A DNA stretch of 64,000 nt from Perognathus longimembris pacificus (lineage: Eukaryota > Chordata > Mammalia > Rodentia > Heteromyidae), in the NCBI RefSeq assembly GCF_023159225.1, contig NC_063167.1, forward strand, positions 74,415,298 to 74,479,297, given 5' to 3'. Positions 1 through 10,850 of this stretch are shown here, piece by piece (position 1 is the stretch's first letter; each line of letters starts with the position of its first letter). The notes below the pieces were generated by a model. That model was not told the origin of the DNA, did not search any database, and saw only the letters and a list, made by a program, of their open reading frames with translations. The position numbers and the translations under genes were made by a program.

Positions 1-1235
1 AAGTGATAATTCCACTTAATTGATACACAGTGAAAAGTATACAATACCCTTATTTTGTTCAGCAAGTCGAGGTCTACTATGAGGCCCCTATTCTTCCTAT
101 GGGAAACCCACTAGTTTAGAGAGAAGGGAGCTTCCATACACAGACATTCCTAATAGTTCATTCATACTTTCCTTGTACTGTCATTTAGTCCTTACAATTG
201 TTGTCAATGCTCTTATCCTTTCCATATGATGAATAGTTTGAGAGTTACAGAAGCTACCTAAGCTAGCAAATAAATAAGAGATTGAAAATAGACCTCCTAC
301 TTACCTCCTTCCAGAAACACCATCGATTTTGTTGATGGAAAATAGGTAAACATGAAAAGCTGGACAATGTTGTTGGAGACTGTGTAAAGAGAGAGAGAAA
401 AAAAGGCAAGTGAAGTAGCAGACCCCAAACTCCAAATCTCAAGCTGGCACTGAGTAAAGCAGAATCCTGGAAATGCTAGGGTTAGAATCCAAATTCTGGG
501 CATCTCTGAAAATGAGAGCCAAAGGAGAGAGGTGTCTGAAAAGAGGAGGTGTGATGGAAAGGTTGTATCATCTCGACCACATTTGCCACCACAACCAAGC
601 ATGGTCTGCTTCCTCATGTCCTGTGGACCACCATCATGTGATCTCTTGAATCAGAAGCCTGGATGTTATATCAGACTTTTCCCCACCCACTACATGCTAG
701 CAGCAAGAATGATGTAAGCTCTGTCTCTCAAATTGATCACACATGTATAATAGCCAATCAGCCATCCACTTTGCCCTCATTAACACAAGCATCCTCTCCC
801 TTCCTCTTAGCAACTCTCTATATCCACTGTCTGTTGAATCTACATTCCACACAATTGCCATGATGATCTCCCAGTAGCCTCAATTTAACTCATCCATTCT
901 CCAGCTTGAAACTGCTCGATACACCTTTGTGTTCTACAGAATAAACAATTATTTGATGTTTCACATAGTTATAAACTGACCCCTGTGTCCCTCATCTTCC
1001 ACTGACTCTACTCTTTCTTTCTCTCCCCTTCAGCATACAAACATGTTAAGCAAATACCCTCTTTTCTTTGAAAGTTTTGACTTTATTATTTACCCAATCT
1101 CCATTATTCTGCTAGCATTGATTCATGTGGTTCTTCAACTCTGATCAGAAACACATTTTCTTTGACTTCTATTTTTCTACCTTGAGATCCCATTATAATG
1201 TCAAGTACATAATGAGCCTTCATTAATTATTTGTG
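1..1235. other. unassigned intergenic sequence
   Basis: AT-rich noncoding DNA with short CT-rich stretches near 1000-1040. No recognisable gene, SINE or L1. Confidence 0.6.
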
Positions 1236-1468
1236 AAGGCTGGTGTGGTGGTACATGCCTGTAACTCCAGCTACTCAGTAGATGAAGGCAGAAGGACCAT
1301 GACTTTGAGACCAGCCCAAACAAAGTTAGCAAAACCAAAGCAAAACAAAAAGAAGGACTGGGAATGTAGCTTACATGCTAGCTTGCTTAGCCAATGTGAG
1401 GTCTTGGGTTCATGGTTCAATCCCCCATATGGCAAAGATAAATAAATGAATAAATAAATAAATAAATA
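1236..1468 (+). mobile_element. B1-like/ID-like composite SINE with AAAT tail
   Basis: Left half begins GGCTGGTGTGGTGGTACATGCC (7SL/B1-like). The right half contains GGGAATGTAGCTTACATG and GGTTCAATCCCCCA (tRNA-like B box). The tail is (AAAT)n from 1433. Confidence 0.75.
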
Positions 1469-1555
1469 TCTGGTGGATAAGTGAGCCAAGTTAGACAAAT
1501 CTAGCTTTCTGTTGCCCAAACAAATTACCCAGAAAAAATCAACTGGAAAACTTAT

Positions 1556-1830
1556 CTAGGTGCTGGTGGCTCATACTTGTAATCCTAGCTACTCAGGAAG
1601 CTGAGATCTGAGGATCACAGTTCAAAGGCATCCTAAGCAGGAAAAGTCTGTGAGACTTTTATCTCCAACTAACTACCAGGAAAAAAATGGGAAAAATGGA
1701 GCTGTGGCTCAAGTGGTAGAGCACTAGCCTTGAGCACATAAGCTCAGGGAAAGTGCCCAGGCCCTGAGTTCAAGTTTCACAAGTGACCAAAAGAAAAAAG
1801 GAAAGATGAAAAAGAAGAAAAGAAAAAAAG
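1556..1830 (+). mobile_element. composite SINE
   Basis: Shows the family hallmarks in order: GTGGCTCATACTTGTAATCC, TCTCCAACTAACTACCAG, GGCTCAAGTGGTAGAGCAC and GCCCTGAGTTCAAG, then an A/G-rich tail. Confidence 0.85.
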
Positions 1831-1841
1831 TGGAGAAATTG

Positions 1842-2051
1842 TTGTGTGCCAGTGTCTCATGCTTGTAATCCTAGCTACTCAGAAGGCTGAGGTCTAAGAA
1901 TCATGGTTGAAAGCCAGCCCTGGAGATTCTTATCTCCAATGATCCTCCAAAAAGCTGGAAGTAGAGCTGTGGCACAAGTGGTAAAGCATAAGCCTTGAGC
2001 AAAAAAGATAAGGGACAGTACCCAGGACCTGAGTTCAAGCCCCAGGACCAG

Positions 2052-2052
<1 letters not shown>
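1842..2052 (+). mobile_element. composite SINE
   Basis: Adjacent to the preceding copy in the same orientation. The middle is shortened (AGATTCTTATCTCCAATGATC), and the 3' end runs straight into a CA microsatellite. Confidence 0.85.

Positions 2053-2097
<45 letters not shown>
2053..2097. repeat. (CA)n microsatellite at a SINE tail
   Basis: Pure CA for 45 bp beginning at the last base of the upstream SINE. Confidence 0.97.
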
Positions 2098-2098
<1 letters not shown>

Positions 2099-2830
2099 CA
2101 GGATATAGGACACACAGGAAAATTTCTAATCTACCTAAGGAAAGGTTAATGTGTGCTAGAATAATGGAACCAGGAAAACCTAATATACATGACGTGCATA
2201 TATAGAATGCAGAGCATTCAGTACTACACTCATTTTCCTGTCTCTCGAGTGTCCTATACCTATAGAAACATTCTCCATCACCTTGACAGCTTTCTTTTGT
2301 ATACAAATTTTATTTACCTGAATTATTAATGCTGCTTCTGTTTGTGCCCATGTCTTAATTTCCCTCTCCATTCATCTGTCATGAGTTCTTTGAATCACAT
2401 TTTAGGATGTGGTGCACAAAATATTTCTATGGAAATCTGAACCGTGTCCTCATTGTTTTTGCACTACTAAGAGATTATTCTGTTCTCTCCATTTTTTTTT
2501 AATTTTAAAAAGGGCATTTCTTTTTGTAAACTGTCAGTCACTGAAATTTTACTTTAAACTATATTGAGTGAATGAAGGTTGACTTTAAAGTATGGATTGC
2601 TTGTCAGATGGAAAATATGATACGTAGAGACTTGAGATTGGAGCAATTTCTAATATGAAACCAATGCCCACAGGCAAAATTCCTCAGGCCAGTAAGTAAA
2701 TAGCAATTAGTAACAATCATGACAATATTATTTTAGTCATACTGCCAATCATGTTTACTAGTGTACACAACACCATGTCCATGCCCCAACCCCATTTCAG
2801 TTAGCCAAAATTTTATTGAAAAAAAAAGTA
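2098..2830. other. unassigned intergenic sequence
   Basis: AT-rich single-copy-looking DNA; no gene or known repeat recognised. Confidence 0.5.
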
Positions 2831-2832
2831 AT

Positions 2833-3069
2833 AGCCAGGAGCTAGTGGCTCATGCCTGTAATCCTAGCTACTTAGGAGGCTGAGACATGAGGATTCCAGT
2901 TCAAAACCAGCCGGAGCAGGAAAGACTGTGAGACTCTTATCTCCAACTAACCACCAGAAAAATGGAAATGGAGCTGTGGCTCAAAACAGTGGAGCACTAC
3001 TCTAAGCAAAAGAGGTCAGGGACAGCACCCAGGCCCAAAGTTCAAGCCCTGCAACCAACCAAGAGCAAA
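2833..3069 (+). mobile_element. composite SINE
   Basis: Full-length order of landmarks from AGCCAGGAGCTAGTGGCTCA to CAAGCCCTGCAACC, with a short A-rich end. Confidence 0.85.
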
Positions 3070-3093
3070 CAACTATAGATTGGAATACTTGAG

Positions 3094-3329
3094 GGGTGGA
3101 ACTTGGTAGCAGTGAAACATGACTTTACTCTCAGTCCTGGGAAGGCAAAGGCAGGAGGATGCTGAGCTCAAGACCATCCTGGACTACACAGCAAGTTCAA
3201 GAGTAACCTATGTGATCTGCATAGTGAGAACATGTCTGCCCCCCTCAAAAAAAAAATGCTGTGAATGTACCTTAGTGATGGAATGCTTGTGGGCACATGT
3301 CAGGCCCTGGATTCAATCTCCCACACTGA
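3094..3329 (+). mobile_element. B1 + ID composite SINE (older type)
   Basis: The left part is clearly B1-like (CTGGACTACACAGCAAGTTC, GAGAACATGTCTGCC) with an internal A run. The right part is ID-like (GAATGTACCTTAGTGATGG, GATTCAATCTCC). Confidence 0.75.
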
Positions 3330-3669
3330 ATTTTTTAAAATGTTTTCCCCTTGATGGACATTGATATTCTAGCCTCCAACGCTTATGGAATCTATGATTA
3401 ACAACAATAAAACAATTTCTTCCAGGTCAGGTGATATGTACATTCCTTTCCTTTTGCTTGATGTAATCTTTTCCTTCTTTTTCTCTCATTTCTTCTCTCC
3501 TCCCTCCTGCCCTTGAGTTGCTTAGTTTGCTCTCATCAGTGTCCATTGCAGCTGTTGGGCCCCCTCTACTGTATTTTCCTCCCATTTTCCACTTATTCTA
3601 TGCCCTCCTCCCAGCTTCCCTCAGATGTGCACGTGTACACACCACATGTGAGGTAAAATGATGAAAGCA
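3330..3669. other. pyrimidine-rich intergenic stretch
   Basis: CT-rich sequence (3440-3610) without recognisable gene. It may be a degraded reverse-oriented L1 3' region, not certain. Confidence 0.35.
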
Positions 3670-3808
3670 AGGAGGAGGGGGTTGGGGGAAAGGAAGGCAG
3701 GAGAAAAATGAGGAAAGGGGTAACAAATATGACAAGAAATATATACCTTAAGTATGTAACTGTAACCCCTCTGTACATCATATTGACAATAAAAAATGTT
3801 TTATCTAA
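3670..3808 (+). mobile_element. L1 3' UTR fragment
   Basis: Polypurine stretch, then GGGGTAACAAATATGACAAG, CTGTAACCCCTCTGTACATC and an AATAAAAAATG end. The same 3' terminus recurs at 13020-13090 and 16530-16600. Confidence 0.7.
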
Positions 3809-3844
3809 GTAAGGGTGGAGCTTAAGGGGAGGGGCAGAAGAAGG

Positions 3845-4060
3845 GAGAGAATGGAGAAAGAAGGGTGGACGAATGCAGTCTTCATATTCAGTGTCCATAT
3901 GTGAAAGCAGAACTGGCTAACGAGGGGATAGAAGGGTTGGGAGAGATGCAGGGAGAATGAGGAAGGGGTGACATGGATCAAGATGCATTCTAATCATCAT
4001 CGGACATAATGAATGAAAAACCTTGGTACAACTACTCAAAGACAATTTTTAAATGATTTT
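3845..4060 (+). mobile_element. L1 3' UTR fragment, different subfamily
   Basis: Shares GCAGTCTTCATATTCAGTGTCC, a GGAAGGGGTGACATGGATC run and a TTGG-A-ACAACTACTC end with the pieces at 14522 and 17660. Confidence 0.55.
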
Positions 4061-5516
4061 AAGAAAAAGAAAACAGGAGAAAACTCTCAAGGACTAGAAT
4101 GACAAGACAAATTCTTCAAGTTTAACTGAAAAGGAAGGAGGGCAATTAACAGTCTTTCCGATCTTTTTAAAAAATATGCTTTGCTGTTTTCTCTGCTGCA
4201 ATGTACAATAAATAAAGCTGGAACTCTTGGGAAGGAAGAGAGAGCAAGTCTGTCATTGTGCCAAAGCTCCTTGAAAACTCTTCACGGAAGACAAACATCT
4301 CGCCAGCTCCCGCTAACATCACCAAATTCAGCTGAGGTATTAGGAGACTGTATGTACAAACACTGTGAGATTTCAAACAGACAAGCTCATTGGGAAGAGA
4401 AGAAAAAAGTTTTGTCTTTGATTTCTTTCAGAATGATAAAATGAAAGGGACCATAATACATATTTTAAGCCCTGTGAATTCACAATGGAGCTTTAGACTA
4501 AAGAAGGGGGAAAAAAACCTTTGAACTAACAAAGGTCCGTGGCTAAACAGTGCTTGCCTCACAAAGGAAATGAGGCTGGATGGGAGACCAACTGGCTCAG
4601 GCCACTACACCTTTAGTCACAGATTGTGTCCAGCCCGCAGACAGGCCCACGCCATTGACTCCTCCTGGACCTTTCCCCTTATCACATAGAGCTGATTTTA
4701 GTTCAAGGCCCTAGGAGAGCCTCGGTACAGAGGCTTACATCTCATTCTCTTTGTACTAGCCCAAAGCCTGAAGTCGACAAACTGCATTACATTGATTAAA
4801 GTAGTCCCAGAGAGTACCTCGGCTTTTATATTGCCCTTAGATTAAAGACAAAAAAAAAAAAAGCCTCCATCTTCTGAGGATGTTTTCATTTGGGTTAGGG
4901 AAGATATTTGGAAGAGGTGTTGAGTTTTATGGGTTTTTGTTTTGATGGATTTATTTTATTTTATGTTTCTGTGATTTTTCAAAGAGGTCAACAAAAAAAT
5001 ACAAAGGCTCTTATTATCAGTAAAAGGGAGGAGGAAGCTTTTCTTACAAATCATCTCTAATTACTGCTTTGTTCTCAAAAGGCTGCTGTTATCACTGCTG
5101 GAACTGAAGAAGCAGCACTAAATCCTGAAGAAACATCTGCCCGGGACCTGGGAAAATAACATAAAATAAGAGACTCTTATAAGGAGCAGTAATTTCTCTC
5201 CCTTTAACTCAATGGATATGGCTTCTTGGTCAAATTGAAAACTGGAAGGAAAAATCGAGTACCCCCCCCCCCAAAAAAAACAGTCAAAAAGTAGGCTATG
5301 CCAACTGATCAAAAACCCATGAAAGAATTTTTAAAAAGCTAATGGAACACAGCATCATTTAGTGTCTACTTTTCTATCAGATGTGGAAAAGGTATGGCAG
5401 AGTGATGGGAGTTAAGTCCCCTGGTGACCTGATAATTATGTGACCTGAGAAAGTTTTTCAAGCCTTCAAAGTTCAGTATTCTTATCCCCCAAAAAAACTC
5501 ATGATAACAAGACTAA
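4061..5516. other. unassigned intergenic sequence
   Basis: No gene recognised. Holds short homopolymers (A at 4849-4861, C near 5263) and a non-repetitive block at 5030-5180 with TCTAATTACTGC that could be regulatory. Confidence 0.45.
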
Positions 5517-5602
5517 AGCTGGAGATCAATGGTAGAGCACTTGCCTACCATGCAAGAGGTCCTAGGCTGTCTCCAAAAATAAAATAAAAAATTAAAATAG
5601 CA
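5517..5602 (+). mobile_element. ID-like monomer SINE
   Basis: AGCTGGAGATCAATGGTAGAGC (A box) and GTCCTAGGCTGTCTCC (decayed B box), then an A-rich tail with TAAAAT units. Confidence 0.7.
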
Positions 5603-5629
5603 CAATACTTGGCATAGACTATACAGTAC

Positions 5630-5720
5630 TTTTTTATTATATTATCTTTAAGTAGTTGTACAAAGGGGTTACCATTCAACATGTAAGTTTATGACAATAC
5701 ATGTTAAGACTAGAGGATAT
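5630..5720 (-). mobile_element. L1 3' end fragment, reverse
   Basis: AAGTAGTTGTACAAAGGGGTT and CAACATGTAAGTTTATG are the reverse complement of the L1 3' terminus seen elsewhere in the window. Confidence 0.45.
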
Positions 5721-5839
5721 TTCATTCAACCTTTCAGAGGCTTCCTGCTGAGATTTTTTTCCCTATATTTCTTACAAAGAAAATTCACCATATCTTTGAG
5801 GTATCAAATTTTGCTACTCTAGTCCCATACAACCACTTG

Positions 5840-6010
5840 TTTCCTCTAGTACTGGGGATTTAACTAGATGCTCTACCACTCAAGTCTTTCTGCTTGTTTA
5901 GTTTGTTTTCAGATTGGGTCAAATAATCACTTTCCCTGCCTGGTCTGGAACCACAATGCTCTTGTTTCCCCCTTCAGCATACTTAGAATTACAAGACATT
6001 GGACTGCTAT
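5840..6010 (-). mobile_element. degenerate composite SINE, reverse
   Basis: Reverse complements of ID-like (TACTGGGGATTTAACTAGATGC, CTACCACTCAAG) and B1-like parts (CCTGCCTGGTCTGGAACCAC) in the expected order. Confidence 0.5.
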
Positions 6011-6054
6011 GTTCTGTAACAACTAAAATCATTGTTTTTTCCCCCAAACATCCC

Positions 6055-6295
6055 CCAGCCAAGGACATGTTCTGATTCTCAGCCATGTTCATTGCTGCAC
6101 TATTCACAAGAGCCAAGTTATGCAAACAGTCCAGAGGCCCTACAATCTATAAGTGGATCTGAAAAAAATGTGGTATTTATACACAATGTGGAAGCTATAT
6201 CTAAAATATACCAGGACATGATAAATTATACAGGATTCCAGGCATTCACACACAGTGAGACCAAAGCTTTATCAGTGAGAGCATCACCCTGACAC
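6055..6295 (+). mobile_element. L1 ORF2 3'-end fragment
   Basis: CATGTTCATTGCTGCACTATTC and the following 200 bp parallel the segment at 12560-12760, with stop codons throughout. Confidence 0.75.
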
Positions 6296-6572
6296 AACTT
6301 ACTACTTTAGGCTGGGAAGTGAGAATCTACATAAATCTTCAACAGCCTTTGATGCTTCAATTCTGGCCAGGCCATATGTTATTGGCCACACAGAAGCCAG
6401 AAGAATCTTTCAAATTACCAGTAAAATAACATCACTCCCATCACATTCATAATAAAATCTAAACTCTTCTTTGGCTTCCCAGGCCAACCTGTTCCTGACC
6501 TCTCTGTCTCTATCTTTTACCTCTTTCCTTGGCCTTCCTATTATTGTCAAATATGCTAAGTTGAATTGGACC
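6296..6572. other. unassigned intergenic sequence
   Basis: No gene or known repeat recognised. Confidence 0.4.
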
Positions 6573-6575
6573 TCA

Positions 6576-6775
6576 GCCACACTCTAGTGGCTCATGTTTG
6601 TAATCCTAGCTGCTGAGACTGAGACCTGGAGGATCACAGTTCAAAGTTAGCACCAGTGGAAAAGTCTACAGAAATCAATCTCCAATTAATCAGAAAAATG
6701 CTGGACTGTAGGGGTGGTTCAAGTGGTAGAATACCAGCTGTGAACAAAAGGAAACCAAGCAAGAGTTTTAGCCCA
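6576..6775 (+). mobile_element. composite SINE
   Basis: TAGTGGCTCATGTTTGTAATCC to GTTTTAGCCCATTATA, diverged; it ends in a purine simple repeat. Confidence 0.75.
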
Positions 6776-6830
6776 TTATAGGAAGGAAGGGAGGGAAAGA
6801 GAAATAGAGAGAGACAGAGAGAGAGAGAAG
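6776..6830. repeat. GGAA/GA-rich simple repeat at a SINE tail
   Basis: GGAAGGAAGGGAGGG grading into GAGA, between two SINEs of the same orientation. Confidence 0.85.
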
Positions 6831-7059
6831 CTAAATGTCAGTGGCTTGTGCCTGTAATCCTGGCTACTCAAGAGGATGAGAGCTGAGGATCTTGGTTCAA
6901 AGCCAGCTGGAGCAAGAAAGTCCATGAGATTCCTAACTCCAGTTAAGCACCATAAAACCAAAGTGGTGTTTTGGCTTAAGTGGTAGAGCACTAGCCTTGA
7001 GCTGAAGAGCTCAAAGACAGCACCCAGCCCAGACGTCAAGCCCCACAATGGACAAAAGA

Positions 7060-7060
<1 letters not shown>
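6831..7060 (+). mobile_element. composite SINE
   Basis: CAGTGGCTTGTGCCTGTAATCC, AGTGGTAGAGCACTAGCC and CGTCAAGCCCCAC in order. The tail is replaced by a GA microsatellite. Confidence 0.85.
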
Positions 7061-7062
<2 letters not shown>

Positions 7063-7113
<51 letters not shown>

Positions 7114-7181
7114 GAGAGAGACAGGGAAAGACAGAGAGACAGAGACAGACAGAGAGACAGAGAGAGACAGAGAGACAGAGA
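7063..7181. repeat. (GA)n then GACAGA-type microsatellite
   Basis: Pure GA to 7109, then imperfect GACAGAGA units. Confidence 0.95.
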
Positions 7182-7818
7182 TCTCATCTTCCCTACTCTT
7201 CTCCATCTCAGAACCTAAGCAACATAAGACAAGAAACTTTGTCCATTTTGCTTAACCATATTATTCCAAATATCAATCTTGTCATAAAATTGATGCCAGA
7301 TTTTTTTAATGGTTAATAAATGAATTAAGCAGTAGCTATTTCTCCTGAAATGTGGCTAGGATTATGAAGCACCACTTAATAGCCTTCCCCATTATAGCCT
7401 ATGACAGCCCAGATAATTAAGAACCTACCTGGAATTTTTAATGAAATTCTTATAGAAACACTGAAGCAACTTGTTCTAAGCATCACATTCAGAAATTAAA
7501 TGCACCTTTAAGAGTTCTTTGTCCAGCTTTAATATTTTAGCTGAAACATCAGTTTAGGGGAAAAACTGATGCTAGAATATTCCATCAGACCTATTACACT
7601 GGTACATTTATTACAAGAAAAATACATGTGCTTAGATATCAAAACTAAGTGCAATATTAAAGACAAAAAAAATGACATCAAGTTGCACATGTTTTATGGC
7701 TGCAACGTAACCTAGTGAAACCTTGGCACTTCAGCATGAAAACCCCCAATCAAACTTAGTTCTAGGTTGTTTTCTGAACAACAAACGTGAACCACTCTTC
7801 TCCAGAATGTTCTAGATT
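7182..7818. other. unassigned intergenic sequence
   Basis: AT-rich single-copy-looking DNA, no gene seen. Confidence 0.45.
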
Positions 7819-7833
7819 CTCAACAGCTAGTTT

Positions 7834-8056
7834 GGGGGTTGTTTTTTGTTTATTTGGTTTTTTTGCCACTCCTGGGGCTTGGACTCAGGGCCTGAGTACT
7901 ATCCCTGGCTTCTTTTTGCTCAAGGCTAGCACTCTGCCACTTGAGCCACAGTGCCACTTTTGGCCATTTTCTGTATGTGTGGTGCTGGGAAATTGAACCC
8001 AGGGCTTCATGTATGCAAGACAAGCACTCATGCCACTAGGCCATATCCCCAGCCCC
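7834..8056 (-). mobile_element. IDL-Geo-type dimeric SINE, reverse
   Basis: Reads in reverse the left ID-like half (GGCCATATCCCCAGCC end) and right half (CTCAAGGCTAGCACTCTGCC). It is bounded by a 15-bp target-site duplication, CTCAACAGCTAGTTT, at 7819-7833 and 8057-8071. Confidence 0.9.
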
Positions 8057-8071
8057 CTCAACAGCTAGTTT

Positions 8072-8694
8072 TACTCCTAATAATTTTATGTATATTGCTT
8101 CAATTTTGGCAAGTTGGATTTTTTCCCCCTGCAATTTTCAGTTCTTTAAGATCTCAGACACAGAGCTACACAGAGTTATTTTGGTAGGAAAGAGGACAAA
8201 AACAAACACCATGTTCCCCTGTGCTCTCCTTTCCCTGAAGATGAGAGGGAACTTGGTGCCTATGGAAGGCCACAGAAGCAATGGCTGCATTAGGCCCCAC
8301 CAACTCCAGCTCTGGAAAGAAGTACATTTCATCAAAACAGGTCATGTGTAATCCCTCACACAAACATAGTACATTCTTCCAGCCTCTACAAACAAGATCA
8401 ACTTATTCTCTCTCTAGACAGCCTCTTAACCATCACTCAAGACAAGATTTCTCTACAATACCAGTCGGGAAGGCACCAGGGCTGTGAGGCTCTGGTACCT
8501 CGCTTCAGTCATTGTAATACATATATTTTGTGATTTCTTTGACCCAAGCAGTACGTGGTTTGATTTTGTTTGCTTAAATAAATTAACAGAAAAAGAATTT
8601 ATTTATTATAAAGACATGACTTTACTGTATGAAAACTTCAATGATATTTACTCTGAATTCTGGAAAAATCGTTTTGAAACAATAGAACTCAGAT
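8072..8694. other. unassigned intergenic sequence
   Basis: No gene recognised. Short open frames here have no family resemblance. Confidence 0.45.
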
Positions 8695-8729
8695 CAAAAG
8701 GTGTTGCTGGTTTATTTGTTTGTCTTGGG

Positions 8730-8934
8730 CTGGGGATATAGCCTAGTGGCAAGAGTGCCTGCCTCGGATACACGAGGCCCTAGGTTCGATTCCCCAGCAC
8801 CACATATACAGAAAACGGCCAGAAGTGGCGCTGTGGCTCAAATGGCAGAGTGCTAGTCTTGAGCGGGAAGAAGCCAGGGACAGTGCTCAGGCCCTGAGTC
8901 CAAAGCCCAGGACTGGCCAAAAAAAAAAAAAAAC
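8730..8934 (+). mobile_element. young IDL-Geo dimeric SINE
   Basis: Left ID-like half with TATAGCCTAGTGGCAAGAG and GGTTCGATTCCCC boxes, linker ACATATACAGAAAACGG, right half GTGGCTCAAATGGCAGAGTGC, then an A tail. It is flanked by an unusually long direct repeat of 35 bp (8695-8729 and 8935-8969). Confidence 0.93.
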
Positions 8935-8965
8935 CAAAAGGTGTTGCTGGTTTATTTGTTTGTCT

Positions 8966-9038
8966 TGGGGGTTGAACCTATGATCCCTTGAATGCTATTC
9001 ATATGCTCTGTCCCTGAGCTATATATACCTCAGCCCCT
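8966..9038 (-). mobile_element. ID-like monomer SINE, reverse
   Basis: GGGGGTTGAACC, CTGTCCCTGAGCTATATATACC and CAGCCCC are reverse B box, A box and 5' end of an ID-like element. The 3' target-site copy of the neighbouring dimer overlaps its end. Confidence 0.7.
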
Positions 9039-9218
9039 TAAGACAAACTCTTGTGTAGGAGAAACAAAGCAATTTGCTGTCATTATTGTGAGCTCACCAT
9101 ATTAACATCATTGAATATGACTTAAATTCCAATCCTAGGCCATTACTGATGACCTATATGTTCAAGATTGCTTAACTTTTACACAAGCTCCACTTTCAAT
9201 TTACTTGTTAAGCTAGAT
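9039..9218. other. unassigned intergenic sequence
   Basis: No gene or repeat recognised. Confidence 0.4.
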
Positions 9219-9227
9219 GCATTTAAG

Positions 9228-9270
9228 GGGCTGGGAATATGGCCTAGTGGTAAAGTGCTTGCCTTGTAGA
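9228..9270 (+). mobile_element. 3'-truncated, tailless ID-like SINE copy
   Basis: 43 bp matching the 5' part of the ID-like monomer (GGGCTGGGAATATGGCCTAG to GCCTTGTAGA). It stops in the region corresponding to the anticodon arm, has no A tail, and is flanked by the 9-bp direct repeat GCATTTAAG (9219-9227, 9271-9279). Confidence 0.65.
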
Positions 9271-9370
9271 GCATTTAAGCCAATAAGTATTCATGTTAGG
9301 TACAGGTAATTTCAAATAAAGGAACATCCGGATTTGTAATGAGATTTATAAGGGCAAATGAAGCTAGGGA

Positions 9371-9541
9371 GCTGGACACTGGTGGCTAACACCTGTAATC
9401 CTGACTATTCAGAAGGATGAGGTCTGTGGATCACTTTTTGAAGGTAGACTGGGAAAGACTAAGACTCTTATCTCCAATTAACCTTGAGCAAAAGAATCTC
9501 AAGGATAGCACCTGAGCCCTGAGTTCAAGCCTCAGGACCCT
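9371..9541 (+). mobile_element. composite SINE with internal deletion
   Basis: B1-like start CACTGGTGGCTAACACC. The segment between TCCAATTAACC and CTTGAGC is missing about 45 bp, including the A-box-like part. Confidence 0.8.
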
Positions 9542-9564
9542 CCCCCCCCCCCCCCCCCCCCCCC
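9542..9564. repeat. poly-C tract at a SINE tail
   Basis: 23 consecutive C, following CAGGACCCT; such runs are also error-prone in sequencing. Confidence 0.9.
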
Positions 9565-9768
9565 GCCAATTACAGCAAGACTTTTAGTGATAAAAATGCT
9601 TCTTACTTCTTACTTCCGGAATCAAGTTGAAGACCCTTTTACTTTGCCTCCAGATTTTTAAAAACAGTGGTGACCAGAAGGCCAACATATAGATGTGTTT
9701 TATTTACCCCATATAGAGGTTTCTTTACTTGTTTTTACTTTTTGCTTTCTTTTTTTTTTTTTTTTAAT

Positions 9769-9870
9769 TTGAGACACGGTCTTGAAATTTTGAGCCCAGA
9801 CTGGCCTCAAAATTGTGGTCTTCCACATTCAACCTCCTGGACAACCAGGATTGCAGACATTCATCCTCAC
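9769..9870 (-). mobile_element. B1-like SINE fragment, reverse
   Basis: A T-rich left end, then GAGACACGGTCTTG, CAGACTGGCCTCAAAATTG and CCAGGATTGCAGACAT are the reverse of a B1-like element. Confidence 0.65.
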
Positions 9871-10774
9871 AACGGGCTCTATATAGAAATGCTTAATGTT
9901 TAATTCATTGCCAACACTTAAAAATCAAGGAATTTACCTTTTAAAATCCATGTACAGAAGCAGAAATCAAGATAACAGAGTACTGACAGATTAACCTGAG
10001 CTCCTGCTGATCAAGCAGGGGAATGGGGCCTCTAGCACAGACCTCCACTTCAAGAGGCCACACCAAACTAACTAGAAATAGAGTTTGGCACCAACCAAGG
10101 AGATTCACACTTAAATATCTACAAGAGGGGAAACAAAGAAATTGAATAAGGCACCCAGCATGCACAAATCCTGGCTGGAGAGCCCCAAAAGCTTGCTGGG
10201 GCATCCCAACATGGGGCACTCCTACCTGGAACATTCCACCCACATGGAGACTGAACAACACGTGGGTCACTGAAGAAATAAAGGAGGAAGTCAGAAAGTT
10301 CTTACCATTCAAGAACATGAAGAAAACATCACACCAGAACAGCAAACACAGTGTTGAGAGGAAAAGTCATAGCCCTAGATGCACACATAAAGAAAACAGA
10401 AACAGCACAATAAATAACCCATGATGCAACTAAAGCTGCTAGAAAAAAACAGGAGCAAACCAAACCCCAGACTACTAGAGAGAGTTAAAATTAGGGCAGA
10501 AATTAATGAACTAGAGACTAAAAGCAAAAAAAAATACATGAAATTAACAAAACAAAAAGTTGGCTCTTTGAAAAAATCAATAAAATTGACAGAACATTAG
10601 ATAATGTGACTAAAAAAGGAGAGAAGAGACTCAAACCAACAAAATTAGAGATGCCAAAGAAAACATTGCAACAAACCCTCAAGGGATGTAATCCAAAAGA
10701 TTACAAAGGACTAGTTTCAAACCCTATACTCAACTATGATGGGAAACCTAATAGAAATGAATAAATATTTAGAG

Positions 10775-10850
10775 ACATAGCCTTGAGCAAAAGAGCTCAG
10801 AGACAGCACCCAGGCCCTGTGTTCAAGCCTCATGACTGACAAGGAAAAGC
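10775..10850 (+). mobile_element. SINE right-half fragment inside L1
   Basis: AGCCTTGAGCAAAAGAGCTC to GTTCAAGCCTCATGACTGAC is the 3' third of the composite SINE, 5'-truncated, interrupting L1 ORF2. Confidence 0.75.

Noticed and set aside
8730..8815. tRNA gene, suggested by good A and B boxes
   Set aside because: It is the left half of a dimeric SINE with A tail and target duplications, and cannot fold as a complete intact tRNA with the expected arms.
9542..9564. Poly-C tract as a functional i-motif or G-quadruplex
   Set aside because: It directly continues a SINE tail and is better explained as slippage, perhaps with sequencing error.
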